This document shows positions 1-7,827 of a stretch of 25,656 nucleotides of DNA, piece by piece. The position numbers were made by a program, and so were the translations under genes. Each line of letters opens with the position of its first letter. Positions within the stretch are counted from its first letter, which is position 1. The stretch is from positions 1 through 25,656 of the forward strand of contig JBDTVS010000126.1 of the NCBI GenBank assembly GCA_040007095.1, read 5' to 3'. The notes beneath the pieces were generated by a model. It was not told where the DNA came from and did not search any database. It saw only the letters and a program-made list of their open reading frames with translations. Source of the stretch: JBDTVS01 sp040007095. GTDB taxonomy: Bacteria > Acidobacteriota > Vicinamibacteria > Vicinamibacterales > CAVVIG01.

Positions 1-12
1 CTAGTGTCCCGG
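1..12 (+). repeat. Left terminal inverted repeat of the IS630-family element
   Basis: These bases read CTAGTGTCCCGG. They match the reverse complement of 1189-1200 over all 12 positions, counting the CTAG target bases. The perfect match is short and the internal sequence diverges directly after it. Confidence 0.85.
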
Positions 13-1199
13 AAACATGGTTCGTGGCATAAGTCATTTGGCGCTGTGCACCTGGAGTGTCCGCTGAGCAAAGCGCGCGATCTTGGCGAGGATTTCGTCG
101 GCGGTTTTCGTCCAGACGAACGGTTTGCCGGCGGTGTTGGAGGCCTCGATGTGGGCGACGATGGCCGCCTTGAGCATCGGCACGTTCGTGAATGATCCGC
201 GGCGCAGCGCTTTGGCTTCCAGGCCGGCGAACCAGCGTTCGACCTGGTTGATCCACGAGGAATAGGTGGGCGTGAAATGCACATGGAACCGCGGCCGCTG
301 GGCCAGCCAGCGGCGCACCGTCGGCGCTTTGTGCGTACTGTAGTTGTCGAGAATGAGATGGACATCGAGATCGGTCGGCACACTCGCCTCGATGCGATCG
401 AGGAACGATCGAAACTCACGCGCCCGGTGGCGCTGGCGGATGTCCCCAATGACGTGGCCGGTCTTCACGTCGAGGGCCGCGAACAGCGAGGCCGTGCCGT
501 GGCGCCGGTAGTCGTGGCTCCGACGCTCGACTTGTCCCGGCTGCATCGGCAGCAATGGGGCCGTCCGTTCCAGGGCTTGAATCTGCGGCTTTTCATCGAC
601 GCACAACACCAAGGCTCGATCCGGCGGATGCACGTACAACCCGACGATGTCGCGTACCTTTTCAATCAACAGCGGATCGGGCGACAACTTGAACGTCTCG
701 GTCCGATGCGGTTTCAAGCCGAAGGTCTGCCAGATCCGGCCGATCGTGACGTGACTCAACCCGGCCGCCTTCGCCATGTCGCGCCGGCTCCAGTGGGTCG
801 CGCCCGCGGGCGTCGTCTCGAGCGTGCGCACGATGACGGCTTCGACCTGCGCGTCGGTGATCGTCCGCGGCGCCCCTGGGCGCGGCTCGTCGTACAGCCC
901 GTCGAGGCGCTGGGCCACAAAGCGCTTGCGCCACTTGCACACCGTCGTTTGCGACAGGTGCAGGCGTCGTGCCACGGTCTTGTTGTCTTGGCCCGCGGCG
1001 CACGCGAGGATGATGCGCGCTCGACGCGCCGGCCCCGCCGCCGTCCGCGACCGATGGCCCAGCGACTCCAGCCGCTCGCGTTCCTCTTCCGTCAGATTCA
1101 CCGCTTCTTTGGGACGTCCCGTGCGCATGCGCACCTCCTGATAACGGAGTACGAGCGCACGGGTCAATTTATTTCACTTACTTCAGTGCCGGGACACTA
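2..1199 (-). mobile_element. IS630-family insertion sequence, complete
   Basis: The element is bounded by inverted ends. The left end reads CTAGTGTCCCGG, and the right end read inward on the minus strand also begins CTAGTGTCCCGG, after which the two ends diverge. A TA dinucleotide is present at 2-3 and again at 1198-1199. This is the TA duplication expected of IS630/Tc1-like elements, and the outer C at 1 and G at 1200 restore a CTAG target, the preferred site of IS630. The single gene inside is an intact DDE transposase, so the copy looks capable of movement. The window starts exactly at the element edge, so the left flank cannot be inspected. Confidence 0.9.
34..1128 (-). CDS. IS630-family DDE transposase
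   Basis: This 364-residue transposase catalyses cut-and-paste movement of the surrounding element. An N-terminal helix-turn-helix region (about 12-90, including the LSQTTVCKWRKRF recognition helix) would bind the terminal repeats. The catalytic DDE triad is visible as D178 in LCVDEKPQ, D261 in LILDNYSTHK and E297 in WINQVERWF, all in contexts typical of IS630 family members. The length is normal for the family and the frame is uninterrupted. I chose the ATG at 1128 because a perfect AGGAGGT ribosome site lies 4 bases upstream. An upstream in-frame start at 1167 is less likely and has no such site. Confidence 0.93.
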   Translation of the reverse strand: MRTGRPKEAVNLTEEERERLESLGHRSRTAAGPARRARIILACAAGQDNKTVARRLHLSQTTVCKWRKRFVAQRLDGLYDEPRPGAPRTITDAQVEAVIVRTLETTPAGATHWSRRDMAKAAGLSHVTIGRIWQTFGLKPHRTETFKLSPDPLLIEKVRDIVGLYVHPPDRALVLCVDEKPQIQALERTAPLLPMQPGQVERRSHDYRRHGTASLFAALDVKTGHVIGDIRQRHRAREFRSFLDRIEASVPTDLDVHLILDNYSTHKAPTVRRWLAQRPRFHVHFTPTYSSWINQVERWFAGLEAKALRRGSFTNVPMLKAAIVAHIEASNTAGKPFVWTKTADEILAKIARFAQRTLQVHSAK

Positions 1200-1200
1200 G
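1189..1200 (-). repeat. Right terminal inverted repeat of the IS630-family element
   Basis: The plus strand reads CCGGGACACTAG, the exact reverse complement of the left end. The TA at 1198-1199 is the second copy of the target duplication. Confidence 0.85.
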
Positions 1201-1345
1201 CAGCCGAGATCAGTGGAGTTGTAGTTCGTGGCCTGCTCCGTACCCAAATCAGTGTGGACCTTGGTGCGCCAGCTTCGAGGCCCGCATCGAGGACGTGGGT
1301 ATGGTGGAGCAAGGGGTGGCTGCTGACTTCGACGCGTCGGCTCGA
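1201..1345. other. Short intergenic region between the IS and the quinoprotein gene
   Basis: This stretch is downstream of the quinoprotein stop codon and beside the IS. I see no convincing gene and no clear terminator hairpin in it. The insertion therefore does not appear to break a gene on this side. Confidence 0.5.
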
Positions 1346-3244
1346 TCACGGGAGCGCGTACACCGCCACCGTGTCCGTGGCGACCACCGCGACGTACTGC
1401 TTGCCGTTTCCGCCCTGGTAGGTCATTGGATCGGCGTTTCCTCTCCGATCGAGCGTGGTCACCCACAGTTGCTTGCCGGTCTTCGCTTCGAACGCACGGA
1501 AGCGGTTGTCGTCGGTCGAGGCGATGAACAGGAGACCGCCGGCCGTCACGATCGGACCGGCCAGCGCGGGTCGTCCGGTGTTCTGCTTGCCTTCGGGAAG
1601 TTGTTCGGTAATCCCAAGACGGATCTGCCACGCGATGTCGCCGGTCGATGCATCCACTGCCGTCAGCCGGCCCCATGGCGGTTTCTGGCACGGCCAGTTC
1701 GCCTCGGCGACACGGACATCGAAGGTGCCGCGACCGGAACCTGTCGTCTTATCGTAGGGAGTCGGGGAACCCTCGCGAGCCTTCTCGATCCAGCCGAGCG
1801 CGCCAACGTCCTGAGTCACCACGAAGACGTATCTGGAGTTGACGTCAAAGGCGGCGCCGCCCCAGTTCGCACCGCCAAGCCCTCCCGGAAAAACCACCGT
1901 GCTGGCCGACTGAGTGCCTTCCGCGCGGTACCGCCACGGCGTAAAGGGACCGGCATTATAGACACCGCCGGTCTTTGCGACCAGTTCTCCACAGGCCTTG
2001 GCGTGCTCAGCAGTCGTGTCCGCCGCAGTCACGAGATCCTCCGCCTTGTAGCTGACGCGCGCAAGAGGAGGCGGCTTCACCGGAAACGGCTGCGTCGGAG
2101 AGGCCAGTTCGCCCGGCACGTCGCTCTTGGGCACCGGGCGTTCTTCGACGCCGAAGATCGGTTGGCCGGTTTCACGATTGAGGATATAGAGATAACCCGA
2201 CTTGGTGGTCACACCGAGCGCGGGAATCCGGCGGCCATTTCGCACGGCCTCGAACAATACCGGAGGCGCGGGCGGATCGGCGTCCCAGAGATCGTGATGG
2301 ATCGTCTGGAAGTGCCACTTGTATGCGCCTGTCTGGACATCCACCGCGACCACTGAGTTACCAAACAGATTGGCGCCCTTTCGATCGCCTCCGTATGCTC
2401 CGCCAATGGGCGACGCCAGCGGAAGATAGAGCAGTCCGCGCTGCTCGTCGAGCGTGAAATAGAACGGCCAGGCGTTGACGCCGAGGCGGTCCTTCCAGCT
2501 ATCACCTTCCCACGTGTCGTGCCCCACCTGGCCTGGCTGCGGCACGGAGCTGAATTCCCACAGCTTCGCACCCGTTCTGGCATCAAAGGCTCGAGGATTG
2601 CCGATGCCGCCACTGGCCCCCGGCGGTGTGTTCGCACCGACGACGACGACGTTCTTATAGACCAGCGGCACCGAGTTGTACGGCACCAGCATGTCCACTT
2701 CTCCGTCCTTGCCAAAGCCCGGGTCGACCGTACCCGTCGTGGCGTTGAGCGCGATCAGGCGGCGTCCGGCGGTGAAGATGATCCGTGGATTGCCGCCTTC
2801 ACCGGACCAATACGCGACACCCCGTCTGGAAGGCGCGCCACCAGTCACCGGATAGCGCCAGATCTCCTTCCCCGTCTCCGCCTCGAGCGCCACCACGCGG
2901 TTCGCCGCGGATAGATACATGACTCGGTTCACGACAATGGGCGTCACCTCGGAGTTCACGCCGCCTGGACCGCCTCGTCCGCCAGGGGCGGCAGGCGCGG
3001 GCGCGTCGCTCTGCAGACGATAGGTCCAGGTGCGGGAGAGATTCGCGACGTTCCTGGTATTGATTTGCGCGAGCGGCGAATAACCGGTCCCCGCCAGGTC
3101 GTGGCGATACATCGGCCAGTCGTCCTTCGACGATGTGGCTGTGGTTCGTTGCTGCGTCGCGACCGAAGGGGCGAGGAGGGCCGAGAGCAGCGCGCCGCCT
3201 GACACGCTCACAGCCCATGTCGCGAGCGTCATTCGCCTGCTCAT
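1346..3244 (-). CDS. Secreted PQQ-dependent dehydrogenase (quinoprotein, glucose/alcohol dehydrogenase superfamily)
   Basis: This 632-residue beta-propeller quinoprotein is expected to oxidise a sugar or alcohol in the periplasm using pyrroloquinoline quinone and to pass electrons to the respiratory chain; the substrate cannot be read from the sequence. A signal peptide spans about 1-31. The mature protein opens with WPMYRHDLAGTGYSPL (43-58), the classic first propeller strand, and contains repeated 'A.....TGK..W' blades and the family block HHDLWDADPPAPP (316-328). There is no CxxCH haem site, so this is not a quinohaemoprotein and an external electron acceptor is needed. The start at 3244 is preferred over 3295 because GGAGG lies a few bases upstream and the signal peptide then begins properly. 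The exported protein at 3329-4363 lies 84 bases upstream on the same strand and is probably co-transcribed. Confidence 0.9.
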   Translation of the reverse strand: MSRRMTLATWAVSVSGGALLSALLAPSVATQQRTTATSSKDDWPMYRHDLAGTGYSPLAQINTRNVANLSRTWTYRLQSDAPAPAAPGGRGGPGGVNSEVTPIVVNRVMYLSAANRVVALEAETGKEIWRYPVTGGAPSRRGVAYWSGEGGNPRIIFTAGRRLIALNATTGTVDPGFGKDGEVDMLVPYNSVPLVYKNVVVVGANTPPGASGGIGNPRAFDARTGAKLWEFSSVPQPGQVGHDTWEGDSWKDRLGVNAWPFYFTLDEQRGLLYLPLASPIGGAYGGDRKGANLFGNSVVAVDVQTGAYKWHFQTIHHDLWDADPPAPPVLFEAVRNGRRIPALGVTTKSGYLYILNRETGQPIFGVEERPVPKSDVPGELASPTQPFPVKPPPLARVSYKAEDLVTAADTTAEHAKACGELVAKTGGVYNAGPFTPWRYRAEGTQSASTVVFPGGLGGANWGGAAFDVNSRYVFVVTQDVGALGWIEKAREGSPTPYDKTTGSGRGTFDVRVAEANWPCQKPPWGRLTAVDASTGDIAWQIRLGITEQLPEGKQNTGRPALAGPIVTAGGLLFIASTDDNRFRAFEAKTGKQLWVTTLDRRGNADPMTYQGGNGKQYVAVVATDTVAVYALP

Positions 3245-3328
3245 GAAGCGCCTCCGTCGAACCGAAACCCGCAGGTCACATCGTTCGAAGGGCACATCTA
3301 CCTCGGTGCCCTGTCGCCATGCGGCCCG

Positions 3329-4363
3329 CTACCGGCGAGCAGCGTCGGCTTCCTGTTTCCGGGCTCCGGAAAGAATGCCGAACAGGCCGATGTTCCCCTC
3401 GTGACACGCGTATTCCAGCAGTGGTTCGTCGGTCCGCTTGAAGAGGATCCGCGCCGTCCACGGCCGTGTCCACGTCGTCGGATCGCTCATGGTCGCGTCG
3501 TACTGCAACGTGTTAGCCGAGACGCGCGTGAAGCGCTCAACCAGGTGCAGGTCGGTCGCGCCCATGAAGGCGGTCTTTGGCGAGAAGCCCTTCGTCTCGA
3601 CGACCAGCGTGTCGCCTTCCCAGTGCCCGCGCGAGTCGCCATTCGATTGACGGATCGCGTCCGACACGTGTTGGCGGCCGTCGATCGGGATGATGCGCGC
3701 GTCGTGGATGGTCTCCATCCTGAAGACGACGTGGGTCGGCGACTGCACGATCTGGTACACGCTGCTGTAGGCGGCCTGGAACCGCGGCACACCGAACGTC
3801 AGGCAGCGCTCGCTCAGGCCGCGGCTCTCGGGGCCATCGGCGGGACGAAGACGCCGCCCCTCGGCCAGCGCCGCCCGGCGCGCCTGGGCCGCCGGCGTCT
3901 CGGGGGGAATTCTGCCGTCGGCAGGGTCGATGATGAGCGACGTGCGGTTGTCGACGTCGCGGCTCGGCAGCCAGAAGCCGTTGTAGTTGCCGGTCTCGGT
4001 ATCGTGCGACGTGGATTGCTGTTTGCCCGCGAGCGTGTCGAGGACGAGCTCGTCGCCGAACAAGGCATCGCCGCCTTCTTCGAGCTTGCTGGCGGTCTTC
4101 TGGAGCAGGGCGACTTCGGCGTCAGTGAGGAACGTCCTGCCGGCCCAGGCAGCCGGACGCTGCAACGGGGTGATGCTGTTGTTCGTCCAGACCCCTTCAA
4201 AGTCGGGCTGACCGAGCGCGTTTCTCGGAACAGCGTACGGGCGAGAAGTCGACGCCGATCGCTGAGGTCCCTGGGCGCGAATCGAGACCAGGCCGATGCA
4301 TGCGATGCCGATCGCCATGCCGATGAACGTCCGGAAACGAGCGGTCGTATGTGGTTTTGTCAT
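3329..4363 (-). CDS. Exported protein of unknown function (WEGDT-motif family)
   Basis: I recognise this as a family often seen in Acidobacteriota but cannot assign a function. The 344-residue product has an N-terminal signal segment (about 11-30, ending near RAQ). It then has a GQPDFEGVW block (51-59), and further on GHWEGDTLVVETKGF (246-260), followed by beta-rich sequence in which strand-like segments alternate. The protein at 15597-16511 shares the G.WEGDT.V..TKGF block and the general layout, so the two are paralogues. The gene lies directly upstream of the quinoprotein gene, which suggests a partner or accessory role, but this is only context. No strong ribosome site is visible before the ATG at 4363; an internal ATG at residue 16 is an alternative. 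Confidence 0.8.
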   Translation of the reverse strand: MTKPHTTARFRTFIGMAIGIACIGLVSIRAQGPQRSASTSRPYAVPRNALGQPDFEGVWTNNSITPLQRPAAWAGRTFLTDAEVALLQKTASKLEEGGDALFGDELVLDTLAGKQQSTSHDTETGNYNGFWLPSRDVDNRTSLIIDPADGRIPPETPAAQARRAALAEGRRLRPADGPESRGLSERCLTFGVPRFQAAYSSVYQIVQSPTHVVFRMETIHDARIIPIDGRQHVSDAIRQSNGDSRGHWEGDTLVVETKGFSPKTAFMGATDLHLVERFTRVSANTLQYDATMSDPTTWTRPWTARILFKRTDEPLLEYACHEGNIGLFGILSGARKQEADAARR

Positions 4364-4582
4364 AGCGCTGGCGAGTTTAGCAAGAACGCGTCGTGTTGGT
4401 ACTGCATTTTCGACCGCCGAATAGTTATGAATTGTCGCGGGAAATGCGCCCGTTGCGCAGATTCAGCGGTGTACTCGTGGTTCTGACGAGTGAGGCCCCC
4501 GGAACGCGTAGAAGGCTCAGGTGTTGAACTGACGAAAGACTTGGCAGCCCCAACGGAGCTGTCAGTGAACGTTGCGGCGTCA
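4364..4582. other. Intergenic region
   Basis: This 219-base stretch must hold the promoter for the minus-strand exported protein/quinoprotein pair and the 3' end of the membrane protein transcript. I see no gene and no convincing hairpin terminator. Confidence 0.4.
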
Positions 4583-5224
4583 TCATCCCCTTTTCGTGTT
4601 CCGTCTCGAAACTCCGTAGACGACCGCGTTGGCCAGCCGTCCGGCGATTGCGCCCGTGGTTCCGGTGATGAGCCCGATGGGCACGAGCAGGAGCGGCACG
4701 CCCCACAGCGCCTCTGCGAGACCGCCGCTGCTTCGAACCGCCGTCAGCGTTCCAGGGTCGTGCCATATCGCCAGACACACCGCCGTGCCAGCCGCGCTCA
4801 GCGCTCCCCCGCATGCCGCGGCGGCGAAGGCCACCACCACGCCGCTTCCGAGGTGCCCTGATCGCCACGCCTGCCAGCCCGAGCCCAGCGCGAATGTCGC
4901 CATCAGCCCATAGCTCATCATCGCGGACCGTGGGTGGAGGACCCCCGGGGTGTATCGAACCGGGGCCAGCGTGTCCAACAGGTAGCGCGTCACGAGGACC
5001 GCACCGACCAGCGCGCCCCAGATCCACGCCTTCCGCAGCACGTAGCCTGCGACCTGGCGCACGTACCATCGCCTGGCCTTGTCACCCAGCGCAGGGAGCA
5101 CCGATTCACGGTACTCCTCGAGGAGATCTCCGGACACGCTGTCCCGGTCCTCCGGCGGGAGCAGCATCCGTAGGAGAGACTCGGCCCAGCGCGGTGGCAG
5201 CGTGGTCGAACTGTGGCTGGTCAT
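4583..5224 (-). CDS. Membrane protein with an N-terminal permease-prefix domain
   Basis: This 213-residue protein starts with the short cytosolic helical domain (PPRWAESLLRMLLPPEDRD, then SGDLLEEYRE) that resembles the prefix found in front of acidobacterial MacB-like permeases. About four hydrophobic segments follow (near 65-82, 100-117, 120-145 and 172-196), but no FtsX-type permease core is present. It is therefore a stand-alone prefix-plus-membrane protein. The start at 5224 is chosen because its ATG overlaps the TGA of the upstream PadR gene (ATGA), implying translational coupling. An earlier in-frame start at 5254 would lie inside the PadR gene. The role is unknown; by context it is controlled by, or signals with, the PadR regulator. 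Confidence 0.8.
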   Translation of the reverse strand: MTSHSSTTLPPRWAESLLRMLLPPEDRDSVSGDLLEEYRESVLPALGDKARRWYVRQVAGYVLRKAWIWGALVGAVLVTRYLLDTLAPVRYTPGVLHPRSAMMSYGLMATFALGSGWQAWRSGHLGSGVVVAFAAAACGGALSAAGTAVCLAIWHDPGTLTAVRSSGGLAEALWGVPLLLVPIGLITGTTGAIAGRLANAVVYGVSRRNTKRG

Positions 5225-5559
5225 GCGATGGTCCTTGCCTTGATGAGCGGCCATTTGAGACCGCTCCAGATACTGTCCACGGCGGCACGCGCGTCGTTCA
5301 GCGCGCGCATGCCGGACGGCAGCAGTCGATAGTAGCGGCGCGCGCGTCCGGCGCGGACCGGCGTCCCCGGTCCCAGCTTCGAAGACAGCAACTTCTTCTG
5401 CTCCAGACGCGCGAGTGTGACGTGAACGGCGCCAGGCGCGACGTCGCGATCGAGTCGGGCCTGCACGTCTTTCAAGATCGCGCGGCCGTACGCATCGCCT
5501 TGCAGCCGCATGACCGCAATCAGCACTGCCTGCTCGAACGCCCCCAGGACATCCGCCAT
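5221..5559 (-). CDS. PadR-family transcriptional regulator
   Basis: This 112-residue protein has the PadR winged-helix domain: an N-terminal helix (FEQAVLIAVMRLQGDAYG), the recognition region (PGAVHVTLARLEQKKLL) and a wing with RARRYYRLLPSGMRALNDA. PadR proteins usually repress their own operon and a linked membrane protein until a small ligand binds. The start at 5559 sits only a few bases after a palindrome that overlaps the predicted -10 box, which fits autoregulation. The stop overlaps the start of the next gene by 4 bases. No Shine-Dalgarno sequence is visible, in keeping with a leaderless or near-leaderless message. Confidence 0.92.
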   Translation of the reverse strand: MADVLGAFEQAVLIAVMRLQGDAYGRAILKDVQARLDRDVAPGAVHVTLARLEQKKLLSSKLGPGTPVRAGRARRYYRLLPSGMRALNDARAAVDSIWSGLKWPLIKARTIA

Positions 5560-5563
5560 GTAG

Positions 5564-5576
5564 ACTACATTGTAGT
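5564..5576. promoter_or_regulatory. Palindromic operator, probable PadR autoregulatory site
   Basis: The bases ACTACATTGTAGT form a perfect inverted repeat (ACTACA, one-base centre, TGTAGT). It overlaps the predicted -10 box of the padR promoter and lies 4 bases from the ATG. PadR-family operators are commonly short inverted repeats of this general kind. Binding here would block transcription directly. Confidence 0.65.
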
Positions 5577-5596
5577 TATATCAACGCGGACGTCAA
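5569..5596 (-). promoter_or_regulatory. Sigma70-type promoter of the padR operon
   Basis: On the minus strand a TTGACG -35 box (5596-5591) and a TACAAT -10 box (5574-5569) are separated by 16 bases. Each matches the consensus at 5 of 6 positions. Transcription would start near 5562, so the message would carry almost no leader before the ATG at 5559. Confidence 0.6.
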
Positions 5597-5687
5597 CCCC
5601 GAGCGGGTCGCGCACGGCTTGCGAGTGCTGCCCGAAGGCAGGGCCGACTTGTGCTCGTTTAACCGCGGCCGCCCTGCCTTGATGGGC

Positions 5688-6551
5688 TCACCGCTTTTGC
5701 CACTCGCGGGCGGTGGCGACGGCCAGATCCGCGGCGTTGCGCGAGGCGAGGTCGACGAACCGCTCGTAACTGGGCATGGCCTGCCCCTCGGCGCGATCGG
5801 TGACGCTGCGGATCACGATCAGCGGCACGCCGAAGCGCGCGCATACCTGGGCGACGGCGGCGCCTTCCATCTCCACGACGCTGGCGTTCAACGTGTCGCG
5901 CAGTTCGTCGCGCAGCACAGAGCTCGAGACGAACGAGTCCCCCGTGACGATGACGCCTTCGCTGATTTTCGCGACCGGGCGAGGTTCGGCGTCGGGCAGG
6001 CGTGACGGTGTCACGGTGATGGCGGCTCGCCGCGCGGCCGCAAGCAACTCCGGCCCCGCCGGAAAAAACACCGGGTCGAGCTGGCCGGACGCCGGATCCC
6101 GAGTCGGGCCCCGGACGAAGGCGCCGGCCGTCACGATGCCGAAGTCGTGGTGTCCAACCGCCGTGCCGAGCACGACATCTCCGGAATTCAGCCCAGGATC
6201 GACCGCGCCCGCCGTGCCCGAGAAGATCACGGCCGCGGGTAGGAAATGATCAAGCAGCAGCGTGGCCGCCTCCGCGGCGTTCACCTTCCCCACGCCGACA
6301 CGGGCAGTCATGATGCGCGCGCCATCGATCGTGCCCGACGTAAACACCACGCCCCGGACCCGTTCGACGGTGGGCGATTCGAGTCGTGCCTCGACCGGCG
6401 CGATCTCTCGGGGAATCCCGATGACGGCGACAAGCCGGCCCGACACCTGCTGCGTGCCCGGCGCGGCACAGGCGAGGGCGACGAGCGCCAGAGTGATGAA
6501 GAGGCGTTTAACGCCGGCGCGCTGGACTATGTCAGGTTGCTTCAGTGACAC
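5688..6551 (-). CDS. Exported MTA/SAH nucleosidase-like (phosphorylase superfamily) protein
   Basis: This 287-residue protein belongs to the purine nucleoside phosphorylase/MTAN superfamily, which cleaves the N-glycosidic bond of methylthioadenosine, S-adenosylhomocysteine or related nucleosides. Key positions align with E. coli MTAN: E49 in GIPREI, VEMEGAA at 226-232 (E227 and E229), and D252 in SVTDRAEG. The segment SGTAGAVDPGLNSGDVVLG (111-129) matches the nucleosidase core. A hydrophobic leader (residues 14-31) ending near LACA suggests export, possibly as a lipoprotein; the lipobox is imperfect. I chose the GTG at 6551 because GGGAG lies 4 bases upstream and the leader then starts sensibly. 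An in-frame ATG further upstream (6695) would add about 48 unlikely residues and touch the neighbouring gene. Exact substrate unknown. Confidence 0.8.
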   Translation of the reverse strand: MSLKQPDIVQRAGVKRLFITLALVALACAAPGTQQVSGRLVAVIGIPREIAPVEARLESPTVERVRGVVFTSGTIDGARIMTARVGVGKVNAAEAATLLLDHFLPAAVIFSGTAGAVDPGLNSGDVVLGTAVGHHDFGIVTAGAFVRGPTRDPASGQLDPVFFPAGPELLAAARRAAITVTPSRLPDAEPRPVAKISEGVIVTGDSFVSSSVLRDELRDTLNASVVEMEGAAVAQVCARFGVPLIVIRSVTDRAEGQAMPSYERFVDLASRNAADLAVATAREWQKR

Positions 6552-6691
6552 GTTGCTCCCATGATCGATGCCGCCGCACATCTCATGCAGGATTGTGCCA
6601 CCAAACCAGCATCGAGGCGTCGGTGTTGGAAGCGCCGATGGCGTCTCGAGATCGAAAAATGGCCGGCGTGCCGTCGAAGCCTCGAAGTCCT

Positions 6692-7342
6692 TCACTCACT
6701 TCGAGGCGACGACACCGTCAAACGACCTCGCAGCATGCGACGCATTTGCTGCCCTTGTAGCGGCGTGAACCTCAGGCCTCGAATGTCGAGGCGCCTGAAC
6801 CCCTCGACACTCCAGTGGCCGAGCATGACGCCTGCGTCGGCATGTGAGCCGTACGGTAGCAGCAGATGACCGATTTCGTGCGCCATAACCAGACTCAGCG
6901 CTCCGATGTCGCTGCCGTCGCGTTCGAATGTGACCATCCGCAGGCGGTCGTAGAACACGTAGGCGATGCGGCCCTGTGCGCTCTCGGTGCTCGCAGCCAG
7001 GCCGATAGCATTTCGCGGTGGCGCCATCCGTGTCGTCATCGTTGGGTTGAGCACGATGACGGTCAGGTCCGGCATGCCCTTGTCAACGCGCGAGACGGCG
7101 GCCGGCTGCCGACCCGGCAAATGCCGCGCTGCCAGCCACGTGGCCTCCACGCCAATCGCGGCATACAACTGCGTCACTTCGTCCTGCGCTCGCGCCAGCA
7201 CATCAGCGGCGACTGCGGCGTAGTCATCGACACGTAGCCTGACTGAGGCCGAGTCGACGGACTCGGCGACAATCTGCGGCGCCAATGCCAACAGGACCAT
7301 CAGCCCGGATGCGGGCATGGAGAGCCAGGGGCGATTCGTCAT
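6692..7342 (-). CDS. Exported zincin-like putative metalloprotease
   Basis: This 216-residue protein has a signal peptide (about 10-26) and a HEIGH zinc-binding helix (155-159) within AHEIGHLLLPYGSH. A further histidine (H167) and a downstream Met (M173, in GVM) are reminiscent of the third ligand and Met-turn of metzincins, although H167 lies 8 residues after the second His rather than the usual 6. It is small and secreted; the substrate is unknown. It lies about 140 bases upstream of the nucleosidase gene on the same strand. No strong ribosome site is seen before the ATG at 7342. Confidence 0.75.
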   Translation of the reverse strand: MTNRPWLSMPASGLMVLLALAPQIVAESVDSASVRLRVDDYAAVAADVLARAQDEVTQLYAAIGVEATWLAARHLPGRQPAAVSRVDKGMPDLTVIVLNPTMTTRMAPPRNAIGLAASTESAQGRIAYVFYDRLRMVTFERDGSDIGALSLVMAHEIGHLLLPYGSHADAGVMLGHWSVEGFRRLDIRGLRFTPLQGQQMRRMLRGRLTVSSPRSE

Positions 7343-7492
7343 GTCATTGGATCGCGCGACAACTTCCTGTTCGCGTCTTCATATCAGCCACGCTTGCGGC
7401 GCGGCGAAAGTCGCGTCAACTCGGAACTGTGCAATGCGCATCGTCGAAGAATCTCGCAGCCCTTCTGAGTTCTGACTTTTGAGTTTTCAGTC

Positions 7493-7515
7493 GGCTGCGT
7501 TTTTCAGCAGCCTGT
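7493..7515 (-). repeat. Hairpin repeat, left copy of an inverted pair
   Basis: The plus strand contains GGCTGC, an 8-base loop and GCAGCC (7493-7512). Read on the minus strand, ACAGGCTGCTGAAAAA matches the copy at 8815-8830 at 15 of 16 positions. The sequence resembles insertion-sequence ends, but no transposase is present. Confidence 0.6.
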
Positions 7516-7635
7516 GAGAGCTCTCATAGCAAGACGAACTCCACTTGGGCGTGAAGAGACAGAGCAACGGGAATCGCTCGAGATCCGCCGGTTGCGCTCA
7601 TCGGGATCATCAAAACTGTTGGTTTGATGAAGTGA

Positions 7636-7668
7636 GGGTCGACAACTTTGTCGACGTGGCGTCGACCC
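7636..7668. repeat. Inverted repeat GGGTCGAC / GTCGACCC with a third GTCGAC between
   Basis: The 8-base arms at 7636-7643 and 7661-7668 can pair, and a further GTCGAC lies between them at 7650-7655, giving an 11-12 base periodicity. No T-run follows, so an intrinsic terminator is not supported. Confidence 0.4.
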
Positions 7669-7827
7669 GCCCGACAGCTTCCGCGTCGTGATCAATCGCC
7701 GACAGATTCGTCGGCCGCGGTGGGACCGCGGAGAGCGTTGGCCGGTTTTTGTTGGAAGATTTCGCGGCTTGCCATCCGGGCGCCTCGACACCCGGAATGA
7801 CGCACTCGTTTCCTGACGAGCTCTGAC

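Larger units (their letters stand above)
7343..7827. other. Gene-free region with repeats
   Basis: No open frame here looks like a protein. The stretch holds the left hairpin repeat at 7493-7515. It also holds three GTCGAC hexamers (7638-7643, 7650-7655 and 7661-7666), the outer two extending to GGGTCGAC (7636-7643) and GTCGACCC (7661-7668), which are inverted. The rest shows nothing I can name. Confidence 0.5.

Noticed and set aside
277..1200. Long plus-strand open frame across the IS
   Set aside because: It is antisense to the intact transposase, Arg/Gly-rich and without any family resemblance; it is a shadow frame typical of high-GC coding DNA.
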